Source of the DNA: Tribonema minus | Taxonomy: Eukaryota > Sar > Xanthophyceae > Tribonematales > Tribonemataceae | Direction: 5' to 3' | DNA: 64,000 bases | Assembly: GCA_017506865.1 (NCBI GenBank) | Contig: JAFCMP010000066.1 | Span: 62,001 to 126,000, forward strand | In this document: piece after piece, positions 15,501 to 23,978 of the stretch | Position numbering within the stretch: the first letter of the stretch is position 1 | Layout: every line of letters begins with the position of its first letter | Notes under the pieces: generated by a model | Seen by the model: only the letters and a program-made list of their open reading frames with translations | Told to the model about the DNA's origin: nothing | Databases searched by the model: none | Made by a program: the position numbers and the translations under genes

Positions 15501-18500
15501 GTACATCTACAGTATGCAAGTGTGAGATGCGTGGAGGGGTAAGTATGTATATCGCTAAAAGGCAGCAGCGCTCACCTGCATCACCGCGGCGGTCAGCTGC
15601 GGTGATGCGCATGCGTGCAATTGATGACTGCCACTGGCGCGGCGCCTCAGAGTATATCAATGTAAACGTGGTGGGACTGCGTGGTGGGGTAGGTATGTAC
15701 TTCCAAAGTATGTACTTCAGGCAGCAGCGCTCACCTGCATCACGGCGGCGGTCAGCTGCGGGTTGCCGAGCGCGGGCAGCCGCAGCAGCGCCTGGCACAG
15801 AGCCGCGCACTCGGCGGCGGGCAGCAGCGGCGCGGCGCGACGCAGCAGCGTCAGCAGGTGCTGCGTGCGGCGCGCGTCCTGCACGGGCGTCGGCGGCAGC
15901 AACAGCATCAGCAGCATTAGCGGCGGCAGCAGTGGCGGCGGCAGCAGTGGCGGTGACAGCAGCAGCGGCAGCGGCGGCGGCAGCGGCGGCGTCAGCAGGT
16001 GCTGCGTGCGGCGCGCGTCCTGCACGGACGGCAGTAGCAGCATCAGCAGCGTCAGCGGCGGCGGCGACGGCAGCGGCAGCAGCGGCGGTGGCAGCAGCAG
16101 CGGCAGCGGCGGCGGCAGCGGTGGCGTCAGCAGGTGCTGTGTGCGGCGCGCGTCCTGCACGAGCGGCAGTAGCAGCATCAGCAGCATCAGCGGCGGCGGC
16201 AACGGCAGCGGCAGCAGCGGCGGCGGCAGTAGCGCCAGAACCGGTGGCAGCGGTGGTAGCGGCAGCTAGCGGTGCTGAGCAGAGCTGCGCATTTGCTCGA
16301 GTGCCTACTGGAAGGCCCCCGTAGGACTTCAACAAGTGTTGTGCAAGTGACGATGACACACAGAGCGTGTGTGTGGCACACCTTGCAATCACCGTGCGCG
16401 AAGAATGGTTGCCCTAGGCCCAGCAGCTGGTGAGAATGTGATGCATACCAAGGAGGCGTTGACGCGATGCGCATAGCACCCTGCTGCAATAATAGTGCCG
16501 CTGTAACACAGCAATGCACAAGGGTTTCTTGTGCACGTGATCAGCATTTGACAGTGTTGAGTCAGAGGGGACGAGTTCAGACTGAACTGGGGTTAGGGTT
16601 AGGGTTGTACAGCAGCGCTCATCCTTGCAGGCTCCAGCGGCAGTGTGTGTAGCCTCCGCAGCACGGCTGCACGACCAGAAAAATAATGAAAGTCAGTTGA
16701 TGATTTGAACAAAGAGAAGTGGTCAGCTCAGCAAGTAGCCGGGATGCACACCCGGTGGCACCAGCGGTGCGCCGCTAAACACCCAGGGGATGAAGGACAA
16801 TGCAGGACACCATGTGGGAACTGTTGTCGTGAACCCATTCCCTCAAAATCATTGGTCCTGCGCCAATGGTTTGCCGTCAGGAACAGCCCCACTGCCGCAT
16901 AGCCGCGCCACCAGGGTCACCTCCATGTAGGGTATGTATCATCCGCATGGCCATACATACCTGACTCGTGACGCCGCTGAGCACTGCTAGGCAGAAGTCG
17001 GTGACCACACGATGCGCGCCCCTGCTCTTCTTGCCCCCCGCCTTGCCCCCTTCTGTCCCCCTGCCCGCCTCCAAGACCTTGGGGGGGGGGGGGGGGGGAA
17101 TCAAGACGAGCACATAAGGGGCGAACGTGGCACTCAGGTTCAGCAGTGAACTCGTAGAGTAATGCGCATGGGCGACAGTTCAGCGCGGCCTTAGTCGGTA
17201 TCAGTTCTGATCTTTCAAAAGTGTCGACAGGTGTCTGTTGTCAGCTGAGGTTCTTGAGCCCTGCGCGCAGAAACGCACATGTACGCACAGGTATACACGC
17301 ATCAGCTGCTCCACATATCAGTCAATTGAATTACCCTGGGAACACTGCAAAGCGGTGGCAAGCAACTTGGCGCCGTCCCTACCCCGCTCACCCGCGCTCA
17401 GGTTTAGGGTGAGGGTTACGGAACGCTGTGCGGCACTGCAAATCTCCAACTGCGGCGTGCCACAACGCTCAGCCAGCTGATGCTGCCACGTCACCCGACA
17501 CGCTGTGCGGCCCTGCAAGCCCCCGACAGCGACGAGCCACACCGCTCAGCCAGCTGACGCTGCCACATCAGCCCAGTACCTCAAGCGCACTGCTGAGAAA
17601 CGGTCTCAGAAAACCAACATTGCTACGCTGAGGCAGCTGAGCAATGTGCATCCCCGACAGCGGCGCATCACAGCGCTCAGGCAGCGCGGTTAGCGCGTGT
17701 GCGCACCCAGGCTAACAGCGCCAGCGCCTTAAAGCCTGCCCAAGCGACAACCAGAAGTTAGGTTTAGGGTTAGGGTTAGGATTAGGGTTAGGGCTAACCC
17801 TAACCCTGCACCAACACACATTGAAGTGCTGTACCCACTCGGACCTGAGCGACGGCGGTCTGTGCGGCCCTGCGCGTCCCCGACTGCGGAGCGTCGCAGC
17901 GCTCGAGCAGCGCGCTTGGCGCACGTGCCGTTGGTGCTGCTGTGCAAAATGATCAGCACCTATGAAGCCACTGCCGTGAAACACAACGACCATTGAAACG
18001 CTTTCCGTCCACATGCTTTCAAGTATTTGCTGGAACCTGAGCGACTGCAGTCTTTGCGGCCCTGCACGTCCCCGACCGCAAAGCGCCACCGCGCTCGAGC
18101 AGTGCGGTCAGCGTATGTGCCGCCAGTACTGCTACTATGCAAAGTGACCCAGCACCTCAAAAACATTGCCAGAAGAAGTTGAGCATCCATGTACTTCAAA
18201 GATTATATTCGAACCTGAGCGACGGCCGCCTGCGCAGCCCTGCGCGTCCCCGATTGCGGCGCGCCGCAGCGCGCGAGCAGCGCGGTCAGCGCCTGCGCCA
18301 ATGCTGATATCCCGCCATTCAATATGAGCCAGTCACTTGGAAAAAACTCCTTGAATAACGACCACATAATACTTTTTGACGACATGCTCTCAGGTAATCA
18401 TCGCACCTGAGCGACGGCGGTCTGCGCGGCCCTGCGCGTCCCCGACTGCGCAGCGCCGCAGCGTTTCAAGCAGCGCGGTCAACGCCTGCGCCGCTAGTAC

Positions 18501-21500
18501 TAGCATTCAAGAAAGCACCGCCAACACAGGAAGGAAGAAGAAGCTTTGTGAACTTCAAGTACATGAACGGACCTGAGCGACGGCGGTCTGTGCGGCCCTG
18601 CGCGTCCCCGACTGCGCAGCGCCGCAGCGCTCGAGCAGCGCGGTGAGCGCCTGCGCAGGCGCCGGCGCAGCCCACGCGGGGGGATCCAGCGCAGCGAGCG
18701 CCATGCCCACGCACTTGAGGGCAGCGTGGAGCGCTGCCTCCTCTTCAGCGCTGCGCAAGGGGGTTTTGTGATTAGAACTGATGTGAGGGTGAAATAATGC
18801 CGTGTGTTGGAAGACGGTTCCCACTCAAAATCCAATGCTTGATGCAGTGTCGGCACTCAGCAGTTGTGTGGTATGTGATGACGTACTCGCGACTACGCGG
18901 TGAGAATGGCTGTTACATTACGGTTACGTTCCTCGTAATTCTCCCATCGAATAATACTGTTTTCGTGGTTCCGCGCCTGCATGCTGCCTGCAGCGAGTCT
19001 ACCTTCATCTCCCTCTGCACTGCGCGTGCGTATCCTCAAGCGTTGTGAACTTCCGTGGGCAAAGTATGCAGCATGCAGGCTGTGCGGCCACAATGAGCAG
19101 TTGATTGATGCTGCGCATGGACGCCATGATACCATTGTGCGTGAGAGAGACGGGCAGGGCAGGGATGAGCATTGCGGTGCGACGGGGGCGGGGGGCGGGG
19201 GGGGGGGGGGGGGAGGAGGGGGGAGGGGGGCAGAGCACTCCTGTACGTGTTGCTACAGTCACGAGGGCGCCTCTCCTGCATTGAGGTCTGTCGGGATGCG
19301 TCCCATGAGCACTGCTGACCTGGCGTCCCCGGGCCGTGCGCAACGCAGCCGCTGACGCCTGCTGGCTGATCCTAACCCTAACTCTGACCGTGTGGCAGTT
19401 CTACCTGCCTTAACTTCACCCTAACCTTAACCTTAACCCTAAACCAAAACCGGTCCCTCTGCACACTGCGTGCGTGAACGTGTCCTACGGCTGTGACAAT
19501 ACAGCCGCAATGTGGTACGAGCGCTGCTGCGCAAGCGCCGCTTACATGGATGACTGATGCGTGGACGTACTTCAAAAGCAATGCTGTTATTCGTGTGTTG
19601 CTACATTGGTGGTATGAGCACTGCTGCTCACCTGGCATCCTCGGCCTCCTCGCACGCCGCGGCGATGCGCAGCAGCGTGGCGACCACCTGCACGGCGGCG
19701 GCATTGAGCAGTAACAGCAGCGTGATGCGTGAGAGTTCATAACGAACGTCAGTCCCTCCAATATGGAAGGCGGCGCGCGGCGCGCAGGGCAGCAGCAGCG
19801 GCGGCGATGCGTGAGAGCCTGTGATGAAGGTCGGTCAGTCTTGCCAGATTCGAGCAGATTTGCGCGCAGACCGACAATGTAAAGCGTCTGCTGAGTCGTG
19901 TTTGTACAGTCTCCCATGTACACTACATGGCGGCGGCGCGCAGGGCAACAAAGAGCATTTGAGCGTTGACACGTGAGAGTCCGTGATGAAGGTCAGTCGC
20001 GCAAGCACAGATTTCTACAGATTCGCGCGCAGCTAATATTTATTTATTCATAAGCGCCTGCTGCTGTGCGGTTTCCCCTGAGCACGACGTGAACATAGTG
20101 CGGCTTCGTGAGGTCAGCGACAACGCCTTCCCGCAACGCTGCTTTGTTCAAGATCACCCATGTAGCAGGGTGTCAGTAAGTTGGCAGGCCAGAGTATGCT
20201 TATATGTATGTATGTGTGTATGTACGTACGCATGACCCGCAGCAGATGCTCCACGTTTCCGTCACCGCATGATGCACATCGCATCGACGCCGTCGCGTGC
20301 ACCACAGACGGCAGCGGCGCTCAAGCTGGCATCGGCAGCAGCGCTCAACTGCCATCATCATCAGTGCTCAGATCTTGTGCTGCGCCGGCATCTGCAGCAG
20401 CGCGCAGCTTTCGTCAACATCCGCGCCCCCATGTTCCCGCAAAACCGCCAGAGTTTATGTACACTGAGTTGCCCCCCCCCCAACAACTCCCATACCAGCT
20501 GCGGCAGCAAGAAGGGCGGCAGCAGGCGGCTGCTGCATGCATGCGCTGTCAGCCCCATGCAGAGCGATGTGCCGTGACCCGCCAACTTCAAACCAGCCTT
20601 CTCTACCACTGCTGCTGCGAGCGCGGTGACATTGAGTATTAAACTTGAAGTGCAGACTTGAAGTTAATGTTACCCTACGTGTTTCCAAAGCATACATGTT
20701 TCCAGAGCATACACCGTCTCAGGTAAACGCAGGACACCTGCAGCCAGGACATGGCTGCAAGGCGTCACAGGCTTTTACACACACCTGCTCATAGGGGTGG
20801 ATTCACCCCTCGGTGCTTGTTCGCGTTGGCCCAATCAAAGCCCCAATTCACTGCCATATGATGCTGAGACCTCTCACGTTTGCGTGTGGCAGCAGTCGAC
20901 TAAAATGCCGGGGCACCTACCAACTTCATCTTTAATATTGAGCTGCACACAACAGCTTTGTGCAACAACGTACCCTCTGGCGCACCTAAGTGAACTTGGC
21001 CCTGACAAGTCGCGCATTCACGTGCGGCAGTGCCAACAAACAGCAGCGCCAGCAGCTGTGGTGTGTGCGCCTGGCACGTGCTGTTCGCTGCTTTAACAAA
21101 CTTCAAACTTGAGACTGCCGGAAACTTAAATATTGACATGAGGTGCACGCCCCGCATACCGCAACACAGCGACATGCGGCGCACCTGAGAAAACTTGGGG
21201 CCCTGATGACTCGTGCACTAGCGTGCGGCAGCGCGATTGTCAGCAGCGCCAGCAGCTGCGGCGTGCGCGTCTGGTCCGTGCCGCCGAGCGCGTCGCCATA
21301 TAATACAACTTCAAATTGAGACTTCAACAGTTGATACTTCAACATAGACGTGAGCTGCAGACCGCAATACAGCGACCATTAGCGCACCTGAGAGAACTTG
21401 GCCCTGACAACTCGCGCGTTGGCATGCGGCAGCGCAATCGTCAGCAGCGCCAGCAGCTGCGGCGTGCGCGTCTGGTCTGTGCCGTCGAGCGCCGCCATGA

Positions 21501-23978
21501 TCGCGGCAAAGTACTCCGTCGCGGAGGGCACCGCCTGCAGCAGCGGTGGGGCCATTGGCGTGACGCACACCAGCAGTGATTGTGGGCAGGTAGGTCCTCG
21601 GCAGGATCTGATGGCGAGGACGTGCACATCATCTTGGAGCCGCAGTGACTATGGCAACGCTCCTATACGAGCAGCACCACACCTTGATTCTGACATGAAG
21701 TTACAATTCTGGTGTGGGACACGAGTTGACGTACTGCGAGTCTTGGCACAGGCGACGACGAGGACGTGCATATTAACATGTTGTGCCGTGGTTCACTCCG
21801 TGTGAAAACTGATAGCCTTGCTGTTCTGCAAGGAGAGTATCCTGCTACACACACAGCTGGTGCCGAAGTGACTATGGCAACGCTCCGTTAAGGCGACTAC
21901 CGCGGCGTTTTGGACGCGGCCGCGCAGCGCGCCGGACGCGCTGGCGGCCCTGCTCCATGTGCGCGAGGCCGTTGGCGCGCTGACAGTTACAGCAGTTGCG
22001 TATTTCAAGGTATGAGACTTTAAATCACTCACTGCTGGCCGTACACAACTGGCGGCCACCTTCTGTTGCATCGGTCACCTTGATGTCTACATCTGGCGGT
22101 GTTCAGCGACGTGCTGGTGGGCAACACATCATTACGGTGCATAAACCAAAGTGACTGCTAGGGCACAGTTGAACTCACTGCCAACGACCACGGTACCAAC
22201 AGGGCAGGGCGTCATCGCCGCTGCACGCATGTATGACACAGAGTTTGTATGTATGCATTTTGAGGCTGAACCCAGACAACAACAACAAGGTATCGGCTGC
22301 TGCGACACAGCGGTATTTCGCTGCCAGGGAGTGCGTTGCCATCAGGTCAGGGCGCCATCGCCCTGATGGGGTATGTATGTATAAAGCCTGGCCTGATTTG
22401 AGGCTCAGCCCCCCCCCCCCCCCCCCCCCCCCGCGCGCTCAAATTGCTGCTGGGCACAGCTGTCTTTCCTGCCAAGAATGAAGTTACCAAACAGGGCAGG
22501 ATGCGATCGCCGTGATGGGAATGACACCCTCCATGACTGCGACGTGAGTGTCGCGACACCTGCCGCGGTGCGCTGTAGCTGCTTCGCAGCGCACGCTCTA
22601 TGCCCTGGCACGATGCGTGTCGATTTTTTTGTCAGGCAAGAGGCAACTCGTTTGAAGAATCAGATACACCAGAGAATGTGTTTACGAGTTTTTCACTCAT
22701 CACTGTGCATGCCCGCATCCTGTGCTAGTGCTATCAAGCCCTCATTTCCGCCGGCATTTTGTGCTTGCAGTGCTGACCGTTGGAGGTCGCAGGTGGGAGA
22801 ATGGTGTGTTCAACAGGAGAACTAACCACAAAAGTTTGCTTGTGATGGATATGGACTGTGCCAGGGCCTGGCGTGTTCAGTTCATGGAGTGTCCCCGCTG
22901 CATGTCACACTGCTCCGCACCACAGCATTACTGTCACAGCGCTGTTGTCTCCGGTTTCCTGTCATCGCCCTGTTGTCTCCGCGCTTGACAGTTCCAACTG
23001 TCGCACAGCAGCCGCCAAGCTGTGGGTCAGCCACCCCAGAAAGCTCCACGTGAGGCAACACCTCGACGCCCATGGCAACGCACCACTTGAACTTGCCACT
23101 TCAACTTGTGCAATGCTCGGCCACTTGCACTGTTCGAGGAAGTTGCTCCTTCACCAACTTAGCAGGCGAATTGCTGTGCCAGATGGCTAACAGCAGACTG
23201 CCGTGAGTTTCACTCTGCAACAAGGACGGCTGCCGCTCCGTCTGATGCGTCTGATGCATTTCGAAGTACACTTTCTGCTGTTGCACGGTCCAGGTGTTGG
23301 CGTGTATGAAGTAAATACACTTTGGAAAGACCAATCGAACTGCATGCGCAGGGTGCTATAACCACTGAGTCACCAGGAACCGCACTATGCTGACCAGTGG
23401 GCAAGGCTAGATGCCTCAACTCCATGTGTGCACGCTGCACTGCCAATGGGTTGGCAAATAACTTACTTGACCGACACAGAACATGCTTGAGCCTTCAACA
23501 AGCATCTGTGGAATCAATCGCTTCATTAGGGACATTGAAAATTTTGAAGTTCCAACAGGACGTTTGTGTCCTAGTCGACATGGCAAGTTCAAGACGTAGT
23601 ACTGGTGCCTGAATAATGTTGTCTGAACCTGCCGCTGCTGCTAAGAGGATTGTTCCCGTCACCTGCGCAGCTTCATGTTCCAGTGATGTACTATTGCACC
23701 AGTATCAGCATCAGCAAGCTAAAGCTCGAGCTTTAGACGCAGCAGCAGCAGGCATTTCGTTTTTTTCGCAACGACACACTGTTCGATCTGTCAGACGATG
23801 ACCACGACCTCGTACGACTCACCTGTGTCAATTTCACGCCTGCAGCAGCAGCCTGCTGCTGCACAAACTCCGTCAATGCATCCACGATCACAGCCAGTGG
23901 CGCGTCGCCAGGTTCCGCCCTGAGCGCCGCAAATACGTCTCCACTGCCGCCGTTACCATTACCGGTATCCTCAGCCAT
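444..23978 (-). CDS. RRP12: RRP12-like ribosomal RNA processing protein (18 exons, 3' end off left edge)
   Basis: RRP12 is a HEAT/ARM-repeat protein that in yeast, plants and animals helps mature and export pre-ribosomal subunits from the nucleus. Eighteen exons chain with perfect phase to 723 codons. Recognisable family segments, in order: an N-terminal YFAAIMAALD...LPHANARVVRAKF block; ALKCVGMALAALD with a following RRAAQTAVAQ helix; LCQALLRLPALGNPQLT; an ETVLCSLEGLLQYK/YQKAWPKALPLLGRLF junction typical of RRP12; ALGLAIEGVGMERVLGVLPL...ESRAWL; VWGLFPAFCAAPTD; VCNGLQALI...TKFLPALF; and FLSQLFKRLLQKLLEAT. Full-length homologs have about 1,200-1,300 residues, so the basic C-terminus should lie left of the window. 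The start at 23978 is the first ATG that leads into exon 1; the frame stays open upstream to about 24488, so an earlier start or an upstream exon is possible. Introns are 0.5-2.3 kb and full of copies of neighbouring exon edges. Assigned from memory of the family; an alignment would settle it. Confidence 0.9.
646..935 (-). repeat. Acceptor-edge copies of RRP12 exon 18
   Basis: Two diverged copies (about 646-690 and 888-935) of the exon 18 start and its CTGCAG-type acceptor, both upstream of the real one in transcript order. Confidence 0.7.
748..869 (+). repeat. Dispersed ~120 bp element, copy 1
   Basis: Shares TGTAGATTCTGGTTGCAAG and a GGGCTTTTTTGCGCCCTGAG-like core with other copies at 3298-3430, 15299-15420 and 57312-57432; it ends in ATTGATGAAAAGTAC. 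Lies in an RRP12 intron. Confidence 0.75.
1546..1670 (-). CDS. RRP12: RRP12 exon 17
   Basis: 125 bp, phase 0 to 2: VLAVCGAAAAFARVSPKPFL, SQLFKRLLQKLLEAT and AAAQAS. Phase matches exon 18 (split AG/G arginine codon). Confidence 0.88.
1817..2120 (-). repeat. Acceptor-edge copies of RRP12 exon 17
   Basis: Several diverged copies of the exon 17 start (GCAGCAGCGCCGCACACCGC-like on the plus strand) near 1822-1860, 1970-2000 and 2085-2120. Confidence 0.75.
2585..2638. repeat. Interstitial telomere-type tract (CCCTAA)
   Basis: Runs of CCCTAA with degenerate CCCCAA units. Other short tracts of either orientation occur near 2412, 4868, 5371, 6012, 6991, 9425, 16590, 19375, 40828 and 59816. Confidence 0.85.
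2829..3121 (-). repeat. Donor-edge copies of RRP12 exon 16
   Basis: Three diverged copies of the exon end encoding LPALFAQLDKKDAPL (about 2829-2882, 2945-3000, 3066-3121), 110-130 bp apart, downstream of the real donor at 3449. Confidence 0.8.
3298..3430 (+). repeat. Dispersed ~120 bp element, copy 2
   Basis: Same family as 748-869, with GATGTCGTTGAGA at the left and the GGGCTTTTTTGCGCCCT core at the right. Only about 20 bp from the RRP12 exon 16 donor. A partial inverted copy (GTACTTTTTATTAATTCTCG) lies at 3159-3195. Confidence 0.75.
3450..3605 (-). CDS. RRP12: RRP12 exon 16
   Basis: 52 codons, phase 0 to 0: VCNGLQALIAGAESRG, EELRALSATSTKFLPALFAQ and LDKKDAPLSDDK, the RRP12 'vc.aLq.Li ... 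fLP.LFn' block. Donor GTGCGC lies about 20 bp from a dispersed element. Confidence 0.93.
3835..4140 (-). repeat. Donor-edge copies of RRP12 exon 15
   Basis: Copies of the 'LANAMQD' exon end and donor near 3838-3885, 4012-4062 and 4106-4142, embedded in a repeat rich in ACTCA/GACTCA. Confidence 0.75.
4254..4349 (-). CDS. RRP12: RRP12 exon 15
   Basis: 32 codons, phase 0 to 0: VWGLFPAFCAAPTDVASAFG then PLAPVLANAMQD; the family has 'qlWaLLPaFC..P.D'. Copied edges occur on both sides. Confidence 0.93.
4455..4632 (-). repeat. Acceptor-edge copies of RRP12 exon 15
   Basis: Two copies of the exon 15 start with acceptor (4458-4495 and 4596-4630), encoding decayed versions of VWGLFPAFC. Confidence 0.75.
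5818..5880 (-). CDS. RRP12: RRP12 exon 14
   Basis: 21 codons, phase 0 to 0: VSRSGKLTANEGKTQSLRVE plus Q, bridging to the WGLFPAFC block. Short; supported mainly by phase and position. Confidence 0.75.
6405..6705 (-). repeat. Donor-edge copies of RRP12 exon 13
   Basis: Three copies of the exon end (plus-strand core GTGTTTGGCCAA) at about 6413-6440, 6530-6565 and 6650-6705, spaced 110-130 bp. Confidence 0.85.
6753..6845 (-). CDS. RRP12: RRP12 exon 13
   Basis: 31 codons, phase 0 to 0: IPLLREHGGAAPARLAYFHH then SLVELAKHCDQ. Completes the RAWL-IPLLRE motif begun in exon 12. Confidence 0.9.
7395..7434. repeat. Interstitial telomere-type tract (CCCTAA)
   Basis: CCCTAA units with CCTAGC variants, 90 bp from an opposite-orientation tract at 7521. 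Confidence 0.85.
7521..7546. repeat. Interstitial telomere-type tract (TTAGGG)
   Basis: Four perfect TTAGGG units. Confidence 0.9.
7640..7925 (-). repeat. Donor-edge copies of RRP12 exon 12
   Basis: Three copies of the 'ESRAWL' exon end (plus-strand core CACCAGCCAGGCTCT in two of them) near 7650-7720, 7762-7830 and 7864-7935. Confidence 0.88.
8008..8121 (-). CDS. RRP12: RRP12 exon 12
   Basis: 38 codons, phase 0 to 0. ALGLAIEGVGMERVLGVLPL then ESRAWL, one of the best conserved RRP12 blocks ('lG.ai..mGpe.vL.vlPL ... RaWLlPlL'). Confidence 0.93.
8945..9400 (-). repeat. Donor-edge copies of RRP12 exon 11
   Basis: About four copies of the 'LPALNE' exon end (plus-strand core CCTCATTGAGTGCTGGCAG) near 8949, 9117, 9247 and 9365, each trailed by a CCCTAA-type tract. 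Confidence 0.88.
9507..9587 (-). CDS. RRP12: RRP12 exon 11
   Basis: 27 codons, phase 0 to 0: GLGDLHDALASIP, an Ala run and GVLPALNE. Donor GTAGGT. An acceptor copy lies upstream and several donor copies downstream. Confidence 0.88.
9719..9783 (-). repeat. Acceptor-edge copy of RRP12 exon 11
   Basis: Copy of the exon start and acceptor; still encodes GLGDLHDALASIPAAAAAP exactly, followed by decay. Confidence 0.9.
10212..10308 (-). CDS. RRP12: RRP12 exon 10
   Basis: 97 bp, phase 2 to 0, encoding YQKAWPKALPLLGRLFLHLR and SASYPILSSTLK, the conserved RRP12 segment after the Tyr-Lys/Arg junction. Donor GTGCGC. Confidence 0.92.
10388..10416. repeat. Poly-G run
   Basis: A run of more than 25 G in the RRP12 intron just upstream (in transcript order) of exon 10. 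Similar G or C runs occur near 2706, 17079, 19199, 22409, 28075, 33518, 34289, 36560, 39390, 39791, 50274, 53154 and 54642. Confidence 0.9.
11040..11300 (-). repeat. Donor-edge copies of RRP12 exon 9
   Basis: Four or more copies of the exon 9 end and GTGAGTACA-type donor (core TACTCACTTGTACTGCAG on the plus strand); another lies at about 11360-11410. Confidence 0.9.
11438..11556 (-). CDS. RRP12: RRP12 exon 9
   Basis: 119 bp, phase 0 to 2. Encodes GKPRKGKPTALETVLCSLEG and LLQY; the family has 'PT.ie.v..slesLL.Y' here. Continues directly into exon 10 KYQKAW. Confidence 0.92.
12573..12810 (-). repeat. Donor-edge copies of RRP12 exon 8
   Basis: Two copies of the exon 8 end (CACCTGAAACA...GGTTGAGGC core) at about 12576-12625 and 12753-12810. 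Confidence 0.85.
12939..13109 (-). CDS. RRP12: RRP12 exon 8
   Basis: 57 codons, phase 0 to 0: ALASALVRMRGSGGDSAG..., LLPRAAAALVSYCESPAAA and CSCLNLLFQ. Donor is a weak GTGCCA. Very GC-rich. Confidence 0.85.
13498..13985 (-). repeat. Donor-edge copies of RRP12 exon 7
   Basis: Copies of the exon 7 end near 13498-13555 and 13930-13985 with weaker ones around 13633-13690 and 13805-13855; the whole block including the CATACATACCTCTAGTAGCC intron start is repeated. Confidence 0.85.
14067..14198 (-). CDS. RRP12: RRP12 exon 7
   Basis: 44 codons, phase 0 to 0, encoding CLSSIVQSPHATCLPP, LPPLVLALLDVQPGG and ATAFAQ. Flanked by copied edges on both sides. Confidence 0.85.
14295..14490 (-). repeat. Acceptor-edge copies of RRP12 exon 7
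   Basis: Two copies of the exon 7 start (plus-strand core GGCGTGCGGCGACTGCACCATCG-like) at about 14300-14345 and 14440-14485. Confidence 0.82.
15299..15420 (-). repeat. Dispersed ~120 bp element, copy 3 (inverted)
   Basis: Reverse-orientation copy starting GTACTTTTCATTGATTCTCG with GCTCAGGGCGCG and ending CAACGACAACCGCGTACT. In an RRP12 intron. Confidence 0.78.
15560..15612 (-). repeat. Donor-edge copy of RRP12 exon 6
   Basis: Copy of the exon 6 end (AAVMQ plus GTGAGCGCTGCTGCC donor), about 170 bp further into the intron. Confidence 0.85.
15735..15878 (-). CDS. RRP12: RRP12 exon 6
   Basis: 48 codons, phase 0 to 0, from DARRTQHLLTLLRRAAPLL to LPALGNPQLTAAVMQ, a typical RRP12 HEAT unit. Two further acceptor copies upstream keep the same frame (see findings). 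Confidence 0.9.
15879..16165 (-). repeat. In-frame acceptor-edge copies of RRP12 exon 6
   Basis: Two copies of the GTGCAG/GACGCGCGCC exon start (ending at 16019 and 16154), spaced 141 and 135 bp, joined by GCGGCAGCAG-type low-complexity DNA that stays open in the exon 6 frame (Leu/Pro-rich). Confidence 0.9.
16961..17077 (-). CDS. RRP12: RRP12 exon 5
   Basis: 39 codons, phase 0 to 0, with a basic Gly/Lys stretch followed by RVVTDFCLAVLSGVTSQ. The acceptor is preceded by a run of about 20 C (G on the plus strand) acting as polypyrimidine tract, and ends AAG rather than CAG. Confidence 0.85.
17420..18485 (-). repeat. Donor-edge cascade of RRP12 exon 4
   Basis: Four clear copies of the exon 4 end with donor, beginning near 18407, 18212, 18029 and 17842, plus decayed ones at 17430-17570 and 17625-17700. 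Each keeps the ACCTGAGCGAC core (donor on the minus strand). Confidence 0.92.
17761..17808. repeat. Head-to-head telomere-type junction
   Basis: About five TTAGGG-type units followed immediately by CTAACCCTAACCC, the orientation expected of a telomere-telomere fusion, though only about 50 bp long and inside an intron. Confidence 0.88.
18573..18750 (-). CDS. RRP12: RRP12 exon 4
   Basis: 178 bp, phase 2 to 0. Encodes ALKCVGMALAALDPPAW, matching the RRP12 'ALKCL...W' repeat, then LTALLERCGAAQSGTRRAAQ, a HEAT helix pair. Its 3' half and donor are copied repeatedly downstream. Confidence 0.9.
19632..19687 (-). CDS. RRP12: RRP12 exon 3
   Basis: 56 bp encoding VVATLLRIAAACEEAEDA, phase 0 to 2, between a GTGCAG acceptor and a GTGAGC donor. 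It joins exon 2 (AKFSQ) and exon 4 (AEEEAALHAALK) in frame. Confidence 0.8.
20975..21300 (-). repeat. Long donor-edge copies of RRP12 exon 2
   Basis: Two long copies (about 20978-21085 and 21184-21300) of the last two thirds of exon 2. The nearer still encodes TDQTRTPQLLALLTIALPHA; the farther is more decayed. Confidence 0.9.
21388..21534 (-). CDS. RRP12: RRP12 exon 2
   Basis: 49 codons, phase 0 to 0, CTGCAG acceptor and GTGCGC donor. Encodes the diagnostic RRP12 N-terminal block SATEYFAAIMAALDG and IALPHANARVVRAKF. Two near-complete copies of its second half lie downstream in the intron. Confidence 0.9.
23823..23978 (-). CDS. RRP12: RRP12 exon 1
   Basis: 52 codons, from ATG (MAEDTGNGNG...) to GVKLTQ, ending phase 0 at a GTGAGT donor. 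Contains a helical segment APLAVIVDALTEFVQQQ. The open frame continues upstream without a stop, so the N-terminus is the least certain part. Confidence 0.7.

Noticed and set aside
15395..16324. Long Ala-rich open frames on both strands (over 300 codons)
   Set aside because: They come from GCGGCAGCAG low-complexity DNA, open in several frames at once. Only the minus-strand segment 15735-15878 has RRP12 homology and fitting splice phases.
20170..20640. Open frames considered as an extra RRP12 exon between exons 2 and 3
   Set aside because: Exons 2 and 3 join in phase and in line with the family, and no conserved segment is missing there.
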